A stretch of DNA of 64,000 nt. Source: Streptomyces pseudovenezuelae (GTDB lineage Bacteria > Actinomycetota > Actinomycetes > Streptomycetales > Streptomycetaceae). Below the pieces are notes generated by a model, which searched no databases, was not told the origin of the DNA, and worked only from the letters and a program-made list of their open reading frames with translations. Shown here one piece after another: positions 8,129-16,124 of the stretch; within the stretch, counting starts at the first letter, position 1; each line of letters begins with the position of its first letter. The stretch lies in contig NZ_KQ948153.1 in assembly GCF_001513955.1 (NCBI RefSeq), forward strand, positions 67,279 through 131,278, written 5' to 3'. Made by a program: the position numbers and the translations under genes.

Positions 8129-8776
8129 CTACTTCGTCGGCTTCTTGCCCGTCACGCCCAGGTGCACCAACAGCGCCAGATTCGGCTTGAGTTCGGCCTG
8201 CTTGACGCCCCAGGTCTGAAAGCCCTTCTGGTGCGAGGCCACCGCCGCGAGCATCGCGACGAGCGAACCGGCCACCGCCGCCGGGTTGACGTCCTTGTCG
8301 ACCCGGCCCTTGGCCTGGAGCTCGGCGACCGCGTCCGCGAGGGAGTTGTTCACCGAGTTGAGGATCTTCATGCGGATCTTGTAGAAGCGCTTGTCGCCCT
8401 CGGCGGCCCCGAGGTCGACCACGCGCAGGATCGCGTCGTTCTTGCGCCAGAACTCCAGGAAACCGTCCACGAGTTCCTGCGCGGTCTGCCAGCCCGCCTT
8501 GCCGACCCACGACCGGCCGTCGAGCAACTGTGTCAACTGGCCGCCTTCCGTGGCCATTTGCTCGGCGACCTCCAGGACGGCGCCTTCGACGTCCGGGAAA
8601 TACTGGTAGAAGGTCGCGGGTGAAGTGCCCGCCTTCCGGGCGACATCGATGACTTTGACGTCCCGGTAAGGGGAGGAGCTGAGCATCTCGCTGAGGCAGT
8701 CGAGCAGCTTCTGCCGGGTCGCCTGCCCACGCCGGCCGGCCACGCGGCCGTCGACGGTACGCACTTGTCCTGTCAT
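8129..8776 (-). CDS. TetR-family repressor, candidate master of the regulon
   Basis: A 215-residue TetR protein. The helix-turn-helix is in residues about 40-65 (YRDVKVIDVARKAGTSPATF, then YQYF), followed by an all-helical ligand domain with FWRKNDAILRVVDLGAAEGD. TetR proteins bind short palindromes as dimers and release them when a small ligand, often an acyl-CoA in catabolic regulons, binds. It is the only TetR gene in the window. A near-match to the shared operator (CTGACGGCATGACAG on the minus strand, 8770-8784) overlaps its own start codon, as expected for autoregulation. That makes it the best candidate regulator of the seven CTGACGG-N3-GTCAG sites; no binding evidence exists here. Confidence 0.85.
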   Translation of the reverse strand: MTGQVRTVDGRVAGRRGQATRQKLLDCLSEMLSSSPYRDVKVIDVARKAGTSPATFYQYFPDVEGAVLEVAEQMATEGGQLTQLLDGRSWVGKAGWQTAQELVDGFLEFWRKNDAILRVVDLGAAEGDKRFYKIRMKILNSVNNSLADAVAELQAKGRVDKDVNPAAVAGSLVAMLAAVASHQKGFQTWGVKQAELKPNLALLVHLGVTGKKPTK

Positions 8777-8784
8777 GCCGTCAG
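8770..8784. promoter_or_regulatory. Operator-like site at the TetR start codon
   Basis: Read on the minus strand it is CTGACGGCATGACAG: it has the full CTGACGG half and one mismatch (GACAG for GTCAG) in the other arm. It overlaps the TetR ATG. Possible autoregulatory site, weaker than the other members of the set. Confidence 0.5.
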
Positions 8785-8899
8785 CTTACCGAGGGGTGAT
8801 CGGAGCGCGATTCGGCCGACTGCAAATGGGGTGCACGAGGCTCGGGAGACGGGTGTGCCTGGTCCTGCGGGGTGCGTGCGTCGCCGTTACTTTGACGGT

Positions 8900-9643
8900 A
8901 TGGCCGAAAACAGGGCATCCGCAGACGGAACGGGATACGGCGAGGGCGTCCCCTGCTGGGTGGACGCGCAGCTGCCCGACGTGGCTGCCGGGAAGCGGTT
9001 CTACGGTGAGCTCTTCGGGTGGACCTTCGAGGACGCCCACGGCGGTTCGGTGTGGGCCCACCACGAGGGCCGCCCCGTCGCCGCCCTCGCCCACAAGACG
9101 GACGGCCGCATGCCCACCGTGTGGACGGTCTACTTCGCCACCCCGGACATCGAGGGCCTCGCCGACCGGATCTGGGCGGCCGGCGGACAGGTCGTCACCG
9201 CGCCCGTGCCGGTCGGTGAGCTGGGCACGTCCGCGCTGGTCACCGACCCGGAGGGGGCCGTCTTCGGCCTGTGGGAGCCGGGCAGCCACTCCGGTTTCGG
9301 CGCCCGGCACGAGCCCGGCACCTTCGCCTGGGCCGAGCTGTACGCCCGCGACACCGAGGCCGCCAACACCTTCTACGGCGGGCTCTTCCACGACGCCCTC
9401 TTCGGGGCCGGGGCCCACCCCGACTTCGGCCGCGCCCCCGTCTTCGACGTCTTCCCCGCGGAGATGCCGCCGCACTTCCTGGTGCACTTCGGGGTCGAGG
9501 ACTGCGAGAGCGTGCTCGGGGCGGTCGCCCGGCTCGGCGGACGGGTCCAGGCGCCGCCATTCGAGACGTCGTACGGAAAAGTGGCCGTCGTCACCGACAA
9601 TCAGGGGGCGTCGTTCGCCATCCTGGAACCATCGGAGCGGTAG
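8900..9643 (+). CDS. Two-domain VOC (glyoxalase-fold) protein
   Basis: A 247-residue protein with two vicinal-oxygen-chelate modules. Module 1 spans residues about 10-125 (PCWVDAQLPDVAAGKRFYGE, ending VFGLWEPG) and module 2 about 135-245 (FAWAELYARDTEAANTFYGG, ending GASFAILEPSE). Such fused VOC proteins include metal enzymes and binding or resistance proteins. It lies directly upstream of afsK on the same strand, 168 bp away. In S. coelicolor an AfsK-binding inhibitor, KbpA, of about 250 residues is encoded near afsK, and this gene could be its counterpart by size and place; I cannot confirm that from sequence. The ATG at 8900 is chosen because the first VOC strand follows at once. Confidence 0.75.
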   Translation: MAENRASADGTGYGEGVPCWVDAQLPDVAAGKRFYGELFGWTFEDAHGGSVWAHHEGRPVAALAHKTDGRMPTVWTVYFATPDIEGLADRIWAAGGQVVTAPVPVGELGTSALVTDPEGAVFGLWEPGSHSGFGARHEPGTFAWAELYARDTEAANTFYGGLFHDALFGAGAHPDFGRAPVFDVFPAEMPPHFLVHFGVEDCESVLGAVARLGGRVQAPPFETSYGKVAVVTDNQGASFAILEPSER

Positions 9644-9811
9644 AAGTTCCGCTTTGATGTGAGACACCCCATTTGACCCCGGGTTCGCCACCAGGCCTCC
9701 GGCCAGGAAGAATCAGGGTCGCGTGCCGCCATGGCGGTGCGGTGGTGAGACGCTGCACGGGGTCGCGTACATATGTGGTGGCGCGGCTTGTACGGGGAGG
9801 TGGCAGGCAGA

Positions 9812-12160
9812 GTGGTGGATCAGCTGACGCAGCACGATCCGCGCAGGATCGGGCCGTTCGAGGTGCTGGGACGGCTCGGTGCCGGCGGCATGGGGCTGGT
9901 CTATCTCGCGCGCTCGGCGTCGGGCCGGCGCGTGGCGATCAAGACGGTCCGGACGGAGCTCGCCGAGGACCAGCTCTTCCGCGTCCGCTTCACCCGCGAG
10001 GTGGAGGCGGCCCGGGCGGTCTCCGGTTTCTACACGGCGGCCGTGGTCGACGCCGACCCGCGCGCCGCCGTGCCGTGGCTGGCCACCGCGTACGTCCCCG
10101 CGCCCTCCCTCGAAGAGATAGTGAACGAGTGCGGGCCGCTCCCGGCCCAGGCGGTGCGCTGGCTCGCGGCGGGCGTCGCCGAGGCCCTGCAGTCCATCCA
10201 CGGCGCCGGGCTGGTCCACCGCGACCTCAAGCCCTCCAACGTCCTGGTGGTCGAGGACGGCCCCCGGGTGATCGACTTCGGCATCGCGTCCGGCGTCTCG
10301 AACACCCGTTTGACGATGACGAACGTCGCCGTCGGCACCCCCGCCTACATGTCCCCCGAGCAGGCCAAGGACTCCCGCAGCGTCACCGGCGCCAGCGACG
10401 TCTTCTCGCTCGGCTCCATGCTGGTCTTCGCCGCCACCGGCCACCCGCCCTTCCACGGCGCCAACCCTGTCGAGACGGTCTTCATGCTGCTGCGCGAGGG
10501 CCCCGACCTCGAAGGCCTCCCGGACGAACTGCGTCCGCTCATCGAGTCCTGTATGCAGATGGAGGCCACCGGGCGTCCCAACCCGGCCGACCTCCAGGCC
10601 CAGCTGGCCCCCCACCTCTTCGGCTCCGGCTCCGACGACAGCGGTACCGCGTCGGCGTGGCTGCCCGAGAAGGCCGTCACGATGATCGAGTCGAGGCGCG
10701 GTGGCCGCCCGGCGCCCACCCAGCAGGTCGGCGCCCGCAGCGGAGGCGGCCGCCCCGCCGTACCGCCGCCGCCCTCCTACGACCCGCCCCAGCCCGCACC
10801 CGTGCCCGTCGGCGCCCCCGACACCGGACCCGTCCGCCTCGCGGGCGCCCAGGTGCCCATCGGGCCCGGCCCGCGCGTCGCCGACGCCCGGGCCGCCGCC
10901 GTGAAGGCACCCCCGCCGGAGGCCGGCCTGGTCGCCTCCTGGTCCCGGCCGCGCCCCGGCGTCAACGGCACCGACGCCGCCGTGGGACCGGCCGTCCCGG
11001 CACCCCCGCCCGCGCCGCCGGAGAACGCGACCGGCTGGCGGCCCTGGCGGTTCCGCATGTCCAACGACGTGTGGGGCACCCCGGCCGTCGCCGGGGACCT
11101 CGTCTACGTCACCTCCTTCGAGGTGCACGCCCTCGACGTCGGCACCGGCCGCCGCCGCTTCAAGACCCGGGACGTGGCCTGGTCGATGGCGGTCGCGGAC
11201 GGCCGTATCCACGCCTCGGACGGCCCCACCCTCTTCGCCCTCGACGCCCGTGAGGGCGCCGACCAGTGGCGGATCGGCACGGACGCCTGGGTGTACTCCC
11301 TCAAGGCCGAGCGCGGCACGGTCATCACCGGCACGCGCGGCGGTGGCGTCCAGGCGTGGGACGCCTCGGGCGGGCAGAAGCTGTGGGAGATCGCCGGCTG
11401 CCAGACCGACTTCGAGTCCCCCGAGGCCGGACCCGCGCTCCACGAGGACACGGTCTACGTCTGGCAGGAGGGCCGCCTGCGAGCCCTGGACGCCCGCACC
11501 GGCGAGGAGCGCTGGGCGTTCCCCATCGGTGACGCGGCCTCCTGCGCGGGCGTGCCGGTCCGGGTGGCCCAGGCCCACGACGGGTCCGTGTACATCTCGG
11601 CCGGGACGCGGGTCATGGCCCTCGACGTGGCGAGCGGACGGGTGCGCTGGCACTTCGAGGCCCCGGCGGTCTTCCTGTGCCCGCCGACCTTCGTGCCCGG
11701 GGCCGCGGTGACGGGCGGCGGGGTGTACCTCGCCGACTACCTCGGCACGGTGTACGCCCTCGACGCGGCCGACGGCCGCGACCGCTGGCGCATCGCCACC
11801 GAGGCCCGCTCCTCGGTCGAACCGGTGCTGGTGGCCGGCGGTCATGTCCATGTGGGCAGTGGCAAGGGCCTGTACACGCTGGACGCCGTCACGGGTACGC
11901 CGAAGTGGCGGTTCCAGGCCGGCGGGGACATCGTGGGAGCGCCCGCGGTCGCCGAGGGCCGTATCCACTTCGGGTCCACCGACCATCTGCTCTACACCCT
12001 GAAGGCCGACGACGGCCGCCTGCGCTGGAAGCTCGCGACCGGCGGGGAGATCACCGGCTCACCGGTCGTCAGGGACGGGGTCGTGTACGCGTGCAGCAAG
12101 GACCGGTGCGTGTACGCCCTGGACGCGGAGAAGGGGACGGGGACGGCCAGGGCCACCTGA
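9812..12160 (+). CDS. afsK: Ser/Thr protein kinase AfsK with PQQ propeller
   Basis: A 782-residue eukaryotic-type kinase. The catalytic domain (about 15-290) shows the glycine loop GRLGAGGMG (20-28), Lys44 in AIKTV, the catalytic HRDLKPSN (136-143) and DFG (155-157). A Pro-rich linker (about 300-420) joins a C-terminal PQQ-type beta-propeller of repeated WxxP/G-x-P-V-V-A-x-G-x-V-Y blades (about 420-775). This architecture and length match AfsK of S. coelicolor (799 residues), which autophosphorylates, phosphorylates the transcription factor AfsR to raise antibiotic production, and also affects hyphal tip growth. No transmembrane helix is seen. GTG at 9812 follows GGGGAGG; GTG at 9815 is also possible. 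afsR and afsS lie 6-10 kb downstream. Confidence 0.9.
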   Translation: MVDQLTQHDPRRIGPFEVLGRLGAGGMGLVYLARSASGRRVAIKTVRTELAEDQLFRVRFTREVEAARAVSGFYTAAVVDADPRAAVPWLATAYVPAPSLEEIVNECGPLPAQAVRWLAAGVAEALQSIHGAGLVHRDLKPSNVLVVEDGPRVIDFGIASGVSNTRLTMTNVAVGTPAYMSPEQAKDSRSVTGASDVFSLGSMLVFAATGHPPFHGANPVETVFMLLREGPDLEGLPDELRPLIESCMQMEATGRPNPADLQAQLAPHLFGSGSDDSGTASAWLPEKAVTMIESRRGGRPAPTQQVGARSGGGRPAVPPPPSYDPPQPAPVPVGAPDTGPVRLAGAQVPIGPGPRVADARAAAVKAPPPEAGLVASWSRPRPGVNGTDAAVGPAVPAPPPAPPENATGWRPWRFRMSNDVWGTPAVAGDLVYVTSFEVHALDVGTGRRRFKTRDVAWSMAVADGRIHASDGPTLFALDAREGADQWRIGTDAWVYSLKAERGTVITGTRGGGVQAWDASGGQKLWEIAGCQTDFESPEAGPALHEDTVYVWQEGRLRALDARTGEERWAFPIGDAASCAGVPVRVAQAHDGSVYISAGTRVMALDVASGRVRWHFEAPAVFLCPPTFVPGAAVTGGGVYLADYLGTVYALDAADGRDRWRIATEARSSVEPVLVAGGHVHVGSGKGLYTLDAVTGTPKWRFQAGGDIVGAPAVAEGRIHFGSTDHLLYTLKADDGRLRWKLATGGEITGSPVVRDGVVYACSKDRCVYALDAEKGTGTARAT

Positions 12161-12180
12161 GGGGGCTGTCACAGGCCCCC
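12161..12180. terminator. Hairpin after afsK
   Basis: GGGGGCTGT and ACAGGCCCCC pair across a short loop with one bulged base, starting at the base after the afsK stop codon. It probably ends the afsK transcript. Confidence 0.55.
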
Positions 12181-12194
12181 GTTAGAGTGAGCGC

Positions 12195-12680
12195 ATGTAT
12201 TCACGGGGGCGTGTTCTCAGATTCACGGCGGTCATGGCGACGGTGGTGCTCGCGCTGACGGGTTTCTCCAGCGGCCACAAGAGCAGCGGGCGGCACAAGA
12301 GCAGTCACAGTCACCGGGACAGTGACGGCGGCGGGGGGTGCAGCACCTCCCGCCAGGACCACGACAGTTACACGCCGTCCCGCAGCACGAGCACCCGCCG
12401 CGCCTCGGTGCTCCAGGACGGCACGGCCGTGCTGGTGAGCTGCGCGACGAAGGCGACCCCGTACGCGACCGTCGAGGTCAGCAACCCGAACAGCCGCCGG
12501 GCCACCTTCGAGGTCGAGTTCGCCTTCCAGGACGCGACCGGCCGGGCGCTGAACTCCGTGGTCAAGCAGATCTCGGTGCCCGCGAGAGGCACGTCGAACG
12601 TCCAGGTGAAGGCGAGCGGGTCCCTCCTGGCGAAGCTCGACCACTGCCGGGTCGAGCCGGAGGCCGACCGGGTCGGCTGA
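12195..12680 (+). CDS. Small secreted protein, Ser/His-rich N-terminus
   Basis: A 161-residue protein of unknown function. An N-terminal signal peptide is visible (MYSRGRVLRFTAVMATVVLA). After cleavage comes a low-complexity segment rich in His, Ser, Lys and Arg (GHKSSGRHKSSHSHRDSD), then a compact beta-rich domain containing two cysteines (SCATKATPYATVEVSNPNS and LDHCRVEPEADRVG) and a middle FEVEFAFQDATGRALNSVV that resembles small extracellular FxLYD/CARDB-like folds. It sits 34 bp after the afsK stop, behind the hairpin, and probably has its own promoter. The His-rich patch could bind metal; that is speculation. Confidence 0.7.
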   Translation: MYSRGRVLRFTAVMATVVLALTGFSSGHKSSGRHKSSHSHRDSDGGGGCSTSRQDHDSYTPSRSTSTRRASVLQDGTAVLVSCATKATPYATVEVSNPNSRRATFEVEFAFQDATGRALNSVVKQISVPARGTSNVQVKASGSLLAKLDHCRVEPEADRVG

Positions 12681-12683
12681 CCG

Positions 12684-13652
12684 TCAGTCCCGCAGCCCCG
12701 TCAGGAACTCCACCAGCTCCGCGTTCACCTCGTCCGGCCGCTCCTGCTGGGTCCAGTGGCCGCAGCCCGGGAGCAGGACCGGGTCCTTGACCAGGTTCGG
12801 CATCAGCTGCGGGAGCCTGTCGATGAGTTCCGGCGTCCCCGGGAACGCCGGGACCAGGTCGCGGTCGCCGTACAGGTACAGGGCCGGCGGGGTGACCCGC
12901 GCGCCGTGCCAGGGGGCCGTCAGCTCCCAGTTGCGGTCCAGGTTGCGGTACCAGTTGAGGGCGCCGGTGAAGCCCTTGGCGTAGCTCTCGGCGAGCTCGT
13001 CGAGGTCCTGCTCGGTGAGCCAGCCGGGGAGCACGTCCGGCTCCGGCATGTCCGCGAGCCAGCCGCGCTCCAGGTCGGTCACCAGGGCCTGTTCGTAGCG
13101 TCCGCCGCCCGCCCCGTCGCCGGAGGCACCGACCAGCAGCCGGCGCAGGGCGGAACGGGGGTCCGCGCCGAACTCGGCGTCGGCGACCCCGGGCAGGTTG
13201 AAGTAGTTCCAGTAGAAGTGCCCGCCGAACCGCTCCTGCATGGTCCGCAGCGGCGGCCGTTCGCCCCGGAACGGCGGCGGCACGCTGAGCCCCGCCACCC
13301 CGCGCACCACGTCGGGCCGCAGCAGCGCGGTGTGCCACGCGACCGGCGCCCCCCAGTCGTGCCCGACGACGAACGCCTGCTCCTCGCCCAGCGCGTGCAC
13401 GAGCCCGACGACATCGCCGACCAGGTGGAGGATGCTGTACGCCGACACGTCCTCGGGATGGTCACTGGTGCCGTATCCGCGCTGGTCGGGAGCGACCGCC
13501 CGGAACCCGGCCGCGGCCAGCGGGCCGAACTGGTGCCGCCAGGAGTGCCAGGACTCCGGGAAGCCGTGCAGCAGCACGACGAGCGGTCCCTCACCCTCCT
13601 CCGCGATGTGCAGCCGTATGCCGTTCACGTCGACCGTGCGATGTTCCACCAT
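12684..13652 (-). CDS. Alpha/beta hydrolase, epoxide hydrolase type
   Basis: A 322-residue alpha/beta hydrolase resembling soluble epoxide hydrolases, which open epoxides to diols through an ester intermediate. The oxyanion motif HGFPESW is at residues 29-35, the nucleophile is Asp99 in VGHDWGAP, and the catalytic His lies near the C-terminus in GCGHWTQQE. An Asp nucleophile, rather than Ser, favours epoxide hydrolase or haloalkane dehalogenase over esterase. It is convergent with the small secreted protein (3 bp apart) and lies downstream of the enoyl-CoA hydratase on the same strand with 36 bp between, so it may be the last gene of the thiolase-DUF35-hydratase transcript under the operator at 16052. 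Confidence 0.85.
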   Translation of the reverse strand: MVEHRTVDVNGIRLHIAEEGEGPLVVLLHGFPESWHSWRHQFGPLAAAGFRAVAPDQRGYGTSDHPEDVSAYSILHLVGDVVGLVHALGEEQAFVVGHDWGAPVAWHTALLRPDVVRGVAGLSVPPPFRGERPPLRTMQERFGGHFYWNYFNLPGVADAEFGADPRSALRRLLVGASGDGAGGGRYEQALVTDLERGWLADMPEPDVLPGWLTEQDLDELAESYAKGFTGALNWYRNLDRNWELTAPWHGARVTPPALYLYGDRDLVPAFPGTPELIDRLPQLMPNLVKDPVLLPGCGHWTQQERPDEVNAELVEFLTGLRD

Positions 13653-13688
13653 GGGATGAGCATACGCCTGTATAGGGAAACGAAATTG

Positions 13689-14462
13689 CTAACGCAATCT
13701 GAATCCGGGTTGCCGGGAGCGGAACAGCTCGGCCTGCCGGTCCGGCGGCAGGTTCCCGAGGGCGACCAGGTGCGGCGCCTGTGCGAAGCCGCGCTGCACG
13801 GCGCCCTCCTTGGCGGCCCACAGCGCACGGACCGTGCCCTGCACCCCTTCCGGCGGATACCCGGCGATGACCGCGGCGGCGGCGGTCGCGGCCGCCAACG
13901 CCCCGCCCGGCCCGGTGAGTTCGGTGACGAGCCCGATGGCGTGGGCGCGCTCGGCGGAGAGCCGTTCCGCCGTCCCCATCAGCGCCGTGCGCGCGGCCTC
14001 CCCGTGCGGCATGAGCTGCGCCATGAGCACCGACTCGTAGGCGCTGACCATGCCGTAGGTGGTGTGCGGGTCGAAGAAGGTGGCGGCGGGGTCGGCGACG
14101 AGGAAGTCGCACTCGCCGAGGAGGTAGAAGGCGCCCCCGCAGGCCATCCCGTTCACCGCCGCGACGACCGGCTTCCAGAGGTCGTTGGACTTGGGTCCGA
14201 CCCGCAGAAGCGGGTCGTCCGTCATGTAGGGGGAGCCGGGCTGCGGAATCTCGGCGTCCCGGTCGAGGCCGGTGCAGAAGGCCCGCTCCCCGGCGCCGGT
14301 CAGGACCACCGCCCGGACGGAGTCGTCGAAGCGCAACTCCCGCCATGCGGCGACCAGTTGGTCCCGCAGGTCCAGATCGAGGGCGTTCAGCCGGTGGGGC
14401 CGGTCGAGGGTGACGACGGCGACGCCGGTGTCCTTGTCGGCGGTGACCCGCAGGCCGCTCAC
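13689..14462 (-). CDS. Enoyl-CoA hydratase/isomerase family
   Basis: A 257-residue crotonase-fold protein; members hydrate or isomerise enoyl-CoA thioesters. The N-terminus VAVVTLDRPHRLNALDLDLR is typical, and the oxyanion-hole region reads NGMACGGAFYLLGECDFLVA. The segment after it (FFDPHTTYGM) departs from the usual second catalytic glutamate, so the reaction may be isomerisation or C-C cleavage rather than plain hydration. The start is a GTG at 14462 whose bases overlap the TGA stop of the DUF35 gene (GTGA), implying translational coupling. Part of the unit thiolase-DUF35-hydratase-(epoxide hydrolase). Confidence 0.85.
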   Translation of the reverse strand: MSGLRVTADKDTGVAVVTLDRPHRLNALDLDLRDQLVAAWRELRFDDSVRAVVLTGAGERAFCTGLDRDAEIPQPGSPYMTDDPLLRVGPKSNDLWKPVVAAVNGMACGGAFYLLGECDFLVADPAATFFDPHTTYGMVSAYESVLMAQLMPHGEAARTALMGTAERLSAERAHAIGLVTELTGPGGALAAATAAAAVIAGYPPEGVQGTVRALWAAKEGAVQRGFAQAPHLVALGNLPPDRQAELFRSRQPGFRLR

Positions 14463-14866
14463 GCCGGCACCCACTGCGGAAGCCCGTCGGAGAACACCAC
14501 ATGGACCCGGGCGCCGATACGGATCCGGCCCGGATCGAGGGAGTCGAGTGCCGCCCCGGCCGCGGCGACCAGATTGCCGACCAGGCGTATCCGGGGCGCC
14601 TCCTCCAGTTCGACCACGATCACGTTGTACGGCGCCCGTGCCGCGTAGTCGGGCAGCAGGGGCGGATGGGGGACGACGTAGGACCAGATGCGGCCGCGCC
14701 CGGAGACCGGCCGCCACTCGGCCTCGAAGGACCGGCAGTGCGGGCAGCAGGGGCGGGGCGGGAAGCGGAGTTCGCCGCAGTCGGCGCAGGCCTGGACGCG
14801 CAGTTCGCCCCGGGCGGCGTACTGCCAGAAGGGGGCGCCCGTGGCGTCCCTCACCGGTTCGAGCAT
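14459..14866 (-). CDS. DUF35 OB-fold/zinc-ribbon acyl-CoA protein
   Basis: A 135-residue protein with an N-terminal rubredoxin-like zinc ribbon (CADCGELRFPPRPCCPHCRS, four cysteines in two C-x2-C knuckles at residues about 27-44) and a C-terminal OB-fold with GRIWSYVVPHPP. DUF35 proteins pair with thiolase-fold partners; in steroid side-chain degradation a DUF35 domain and an Ltp2-type thiolase form a retro-aldolase. Here the partner thiolase-like gene lies immediately upstream, with 1 bp between its stop and this start, and the hydratase overlaps downstream. It is likely a complex subunit rather than an enzyme alone. Confidence 0.85.
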   Translation of the reverse strand: MLEPVRDATGAPFWQYAARGELRVQACADCGELRFPPRPCCPHCRSFEAEWRPVSGRGRIWSYVVPHPPLLPDYAARAPYNVIVVELEEAPRIRLVGNLVAAAGAALDSLDPGRIRIGARVHVVFSDGLPQWVPA

Positions 14867-14867
14867 G

Positions 14868-16019
14868 TCAGCTCCTGTTGGTCAGCAGCAGGGCGGAGGT
14901 GGGGACGCCCTCACCGGCGGTGACGAGGCAGGTCGTGGCGTCCGGCACCTGCGCGGTGCTGGTGCCGCGCAGTTGCCGGACGCCCTCGTCGATGAGGTTG
15001 AAGCCGTGCACGTACGCCTCGGACAGGCCGCCGCCCCCGGTGTTGATCGGCAGCCGTCCGCCGATCTCCAGGGCGCCGCCCTCGGTGAAGGAACCGCCCT
15101 CCCCGCGCTCGCAGAAGCCGTAGCCCTCCAGGGAGAGCGGGACGAGGGCGGTGAACGCGTCGTAGATCTGGGCCACGTCGACGTCCTGCGGGGTGAAGTC
15201 GGCGTTCTTCCACAGGTGTCGGGCGGCCGTCCAGGCGGGTCCGGTGAGCGGGTCGTCGTTCCAGTAGTTGACCATGCCGTGGTGCTGGGCGGGCAGGCCC
15301 TGGGCGGCGGAGTGGACGTAGACCGGGGTGTTCGGGCAGTCCCGGGCGCGCTCCCGGCCGACCAGCACACAGGCCAACGCCCCGTCGGTCTCCAGACAGT
15401 TGTCGAAGAGGCACAGGGGCTCGCTGATCCAGCGGGAGGTCATGTACATCTCGCGGGTCAGAGGGCGGTCGTACATGATCGCGGCGGGGTTCTGGTTGGC
15501 GCGGTTGCGGCAGGCGAGGGCGACGTTGAAGAGGTGGTCGCGGGTGGCGCCGTACTCGTGCATGTAGCGGCGGGTGAGCATGGCGATCTCGTCGGCGGGA
15601 CGCAGCAGGCCGAAGGGTCTCGTCCACTGGGCCGGGGTGGGGAGTTGCACGGTCGTGTTGGTCCAGGGGCGGGGGCCGGACCCGCGCTTGCGCGACCGCC
15701 AGGCGACCCCGACCGTGGCCTGCCCGCTCGCGATCGCCGCCGCGAGATGGGCGACGGTCGCGCACGAACCGCCGCCGCCGTAGCCGACCTTGCTGAAGAA
15801 GGTGAGGTCGCCGAGACCGACGGCCTTCGCCAGTTCGACCTCGTCCGTCTCCTCCATGGTGTACGAGGCCAGGGCGTCGACCTCGTCCGGGGCGATCCCG
15901 GCGTCGTCGAGGGCGGCGAGCACGGCCCGGCAGGCCAGGGTCCGTTCGTCCTCGGCGAGGTGTTTGGCGAAGGGGGTCCGCCCGATGCCGACGATCGCCG
16001 TGGCGTCCTTGAGAGTCAC
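14868..16019 (-). CDS. Thiolase-fold lipid-transfer protein (DUF35 partner)
   Basis: A 383-residue thiolase-superfamily protein. The N-terminal TAIVGIGRTPFAKHLAEDER is typical of the SCP-x/Ltp group; the active-site region reads GGGGSCATVAH with Cys86, and the C-terminal part includes NTGGGGLSEAYVHGFNLIDE and QIYDAFTALVPLSLEGYGFC. With the adjoining DUF35 gene it forms the gene pair typical of thiolase-type retro-aldolases and acyl-CoA side-chain enzymes. GTG at 16019 is chosen because GGAGGTG lies 8 bp before it; a longer frame from 16040 would bury that ribosome site inside the coding region. It heads the leftward operon driven from the divergent gap with two operators. Confidence 0.85.
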   Translation of the reverse strand: MTLKDATAIVGIGRTPFAKHLAEDERTLACRAVLAALDDAGIAPDEVDALASYTMEETDEVELAKAVGLGDLTFFSKVGYGGGGSCATVAHLAAAIASGQATVGVAWRSRKRGSGPRPWTNTTVQLPTPAQWTRPFGLLRPADEIAMLTRRYMHEYGATRDHLFNVALACRNRANQNPAAIMYDRPLTREMYMTSRWISEPLCLFDNCLETDGALACVLVGRERARDCPNTPVYVHSAAQGLPAQHHGMVNYWNDDPLTGPAWTAARHLWKNADFTPQDVDVAQIYDAFTALVPLSLEGYGFCERGEGGSFTEGGALEIGGRLPINTGGGGLSEAYVHGFNLIDEGVRQLRGTSTAQVPDATTCLVTAGEGVPTSALLLTNRS

Positions 16020-16051
16020 GCTGCACGCACCTCCGCACACTGTGAGGCCTG

Positions 16052-16066
16052 CTGACAGCCCGTCAG
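16052..16066. promoter_or_regulatory. Palindromic operator, site 2
   Basis: CTGACAGCCCGTCAG; on the minus strand CTGACGGGCTGTCAG. A perfect 5-bp inverted repeat with the shared GG. It lies 32 bp upstream of the leftward thiolase start, so it probably controls the thiolase-DUF35-hydratase unit. Confidence 0.75.
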
Positions 16067-16078
16067 GCTACAGCTAAT

Positions 16079-16093
16079 CTGACGGGTAGTCAG
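16079..16093. promoter_or_regulatory. Palindromic operator, site 3
   Basis: CTGACGGGTAGTCAG, perfect arms. It lies 31 bp upstream of the CoA-ligase GTG and 12 bp from site 2. The TAATCT hexamer just before it may be the -10 box of the rightward promoter. Confidence 0.75.
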
Positions 16094-16124
16094 CTAACGC
16101 GTTTCCGCTTTCGGGGAGGCCGAT

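Noticed and set aside
8900-9643. Naming the VOC gene kbpA
   Set aside because: Position and size fit, but I could not verify sequence identity, so no symbol is given.
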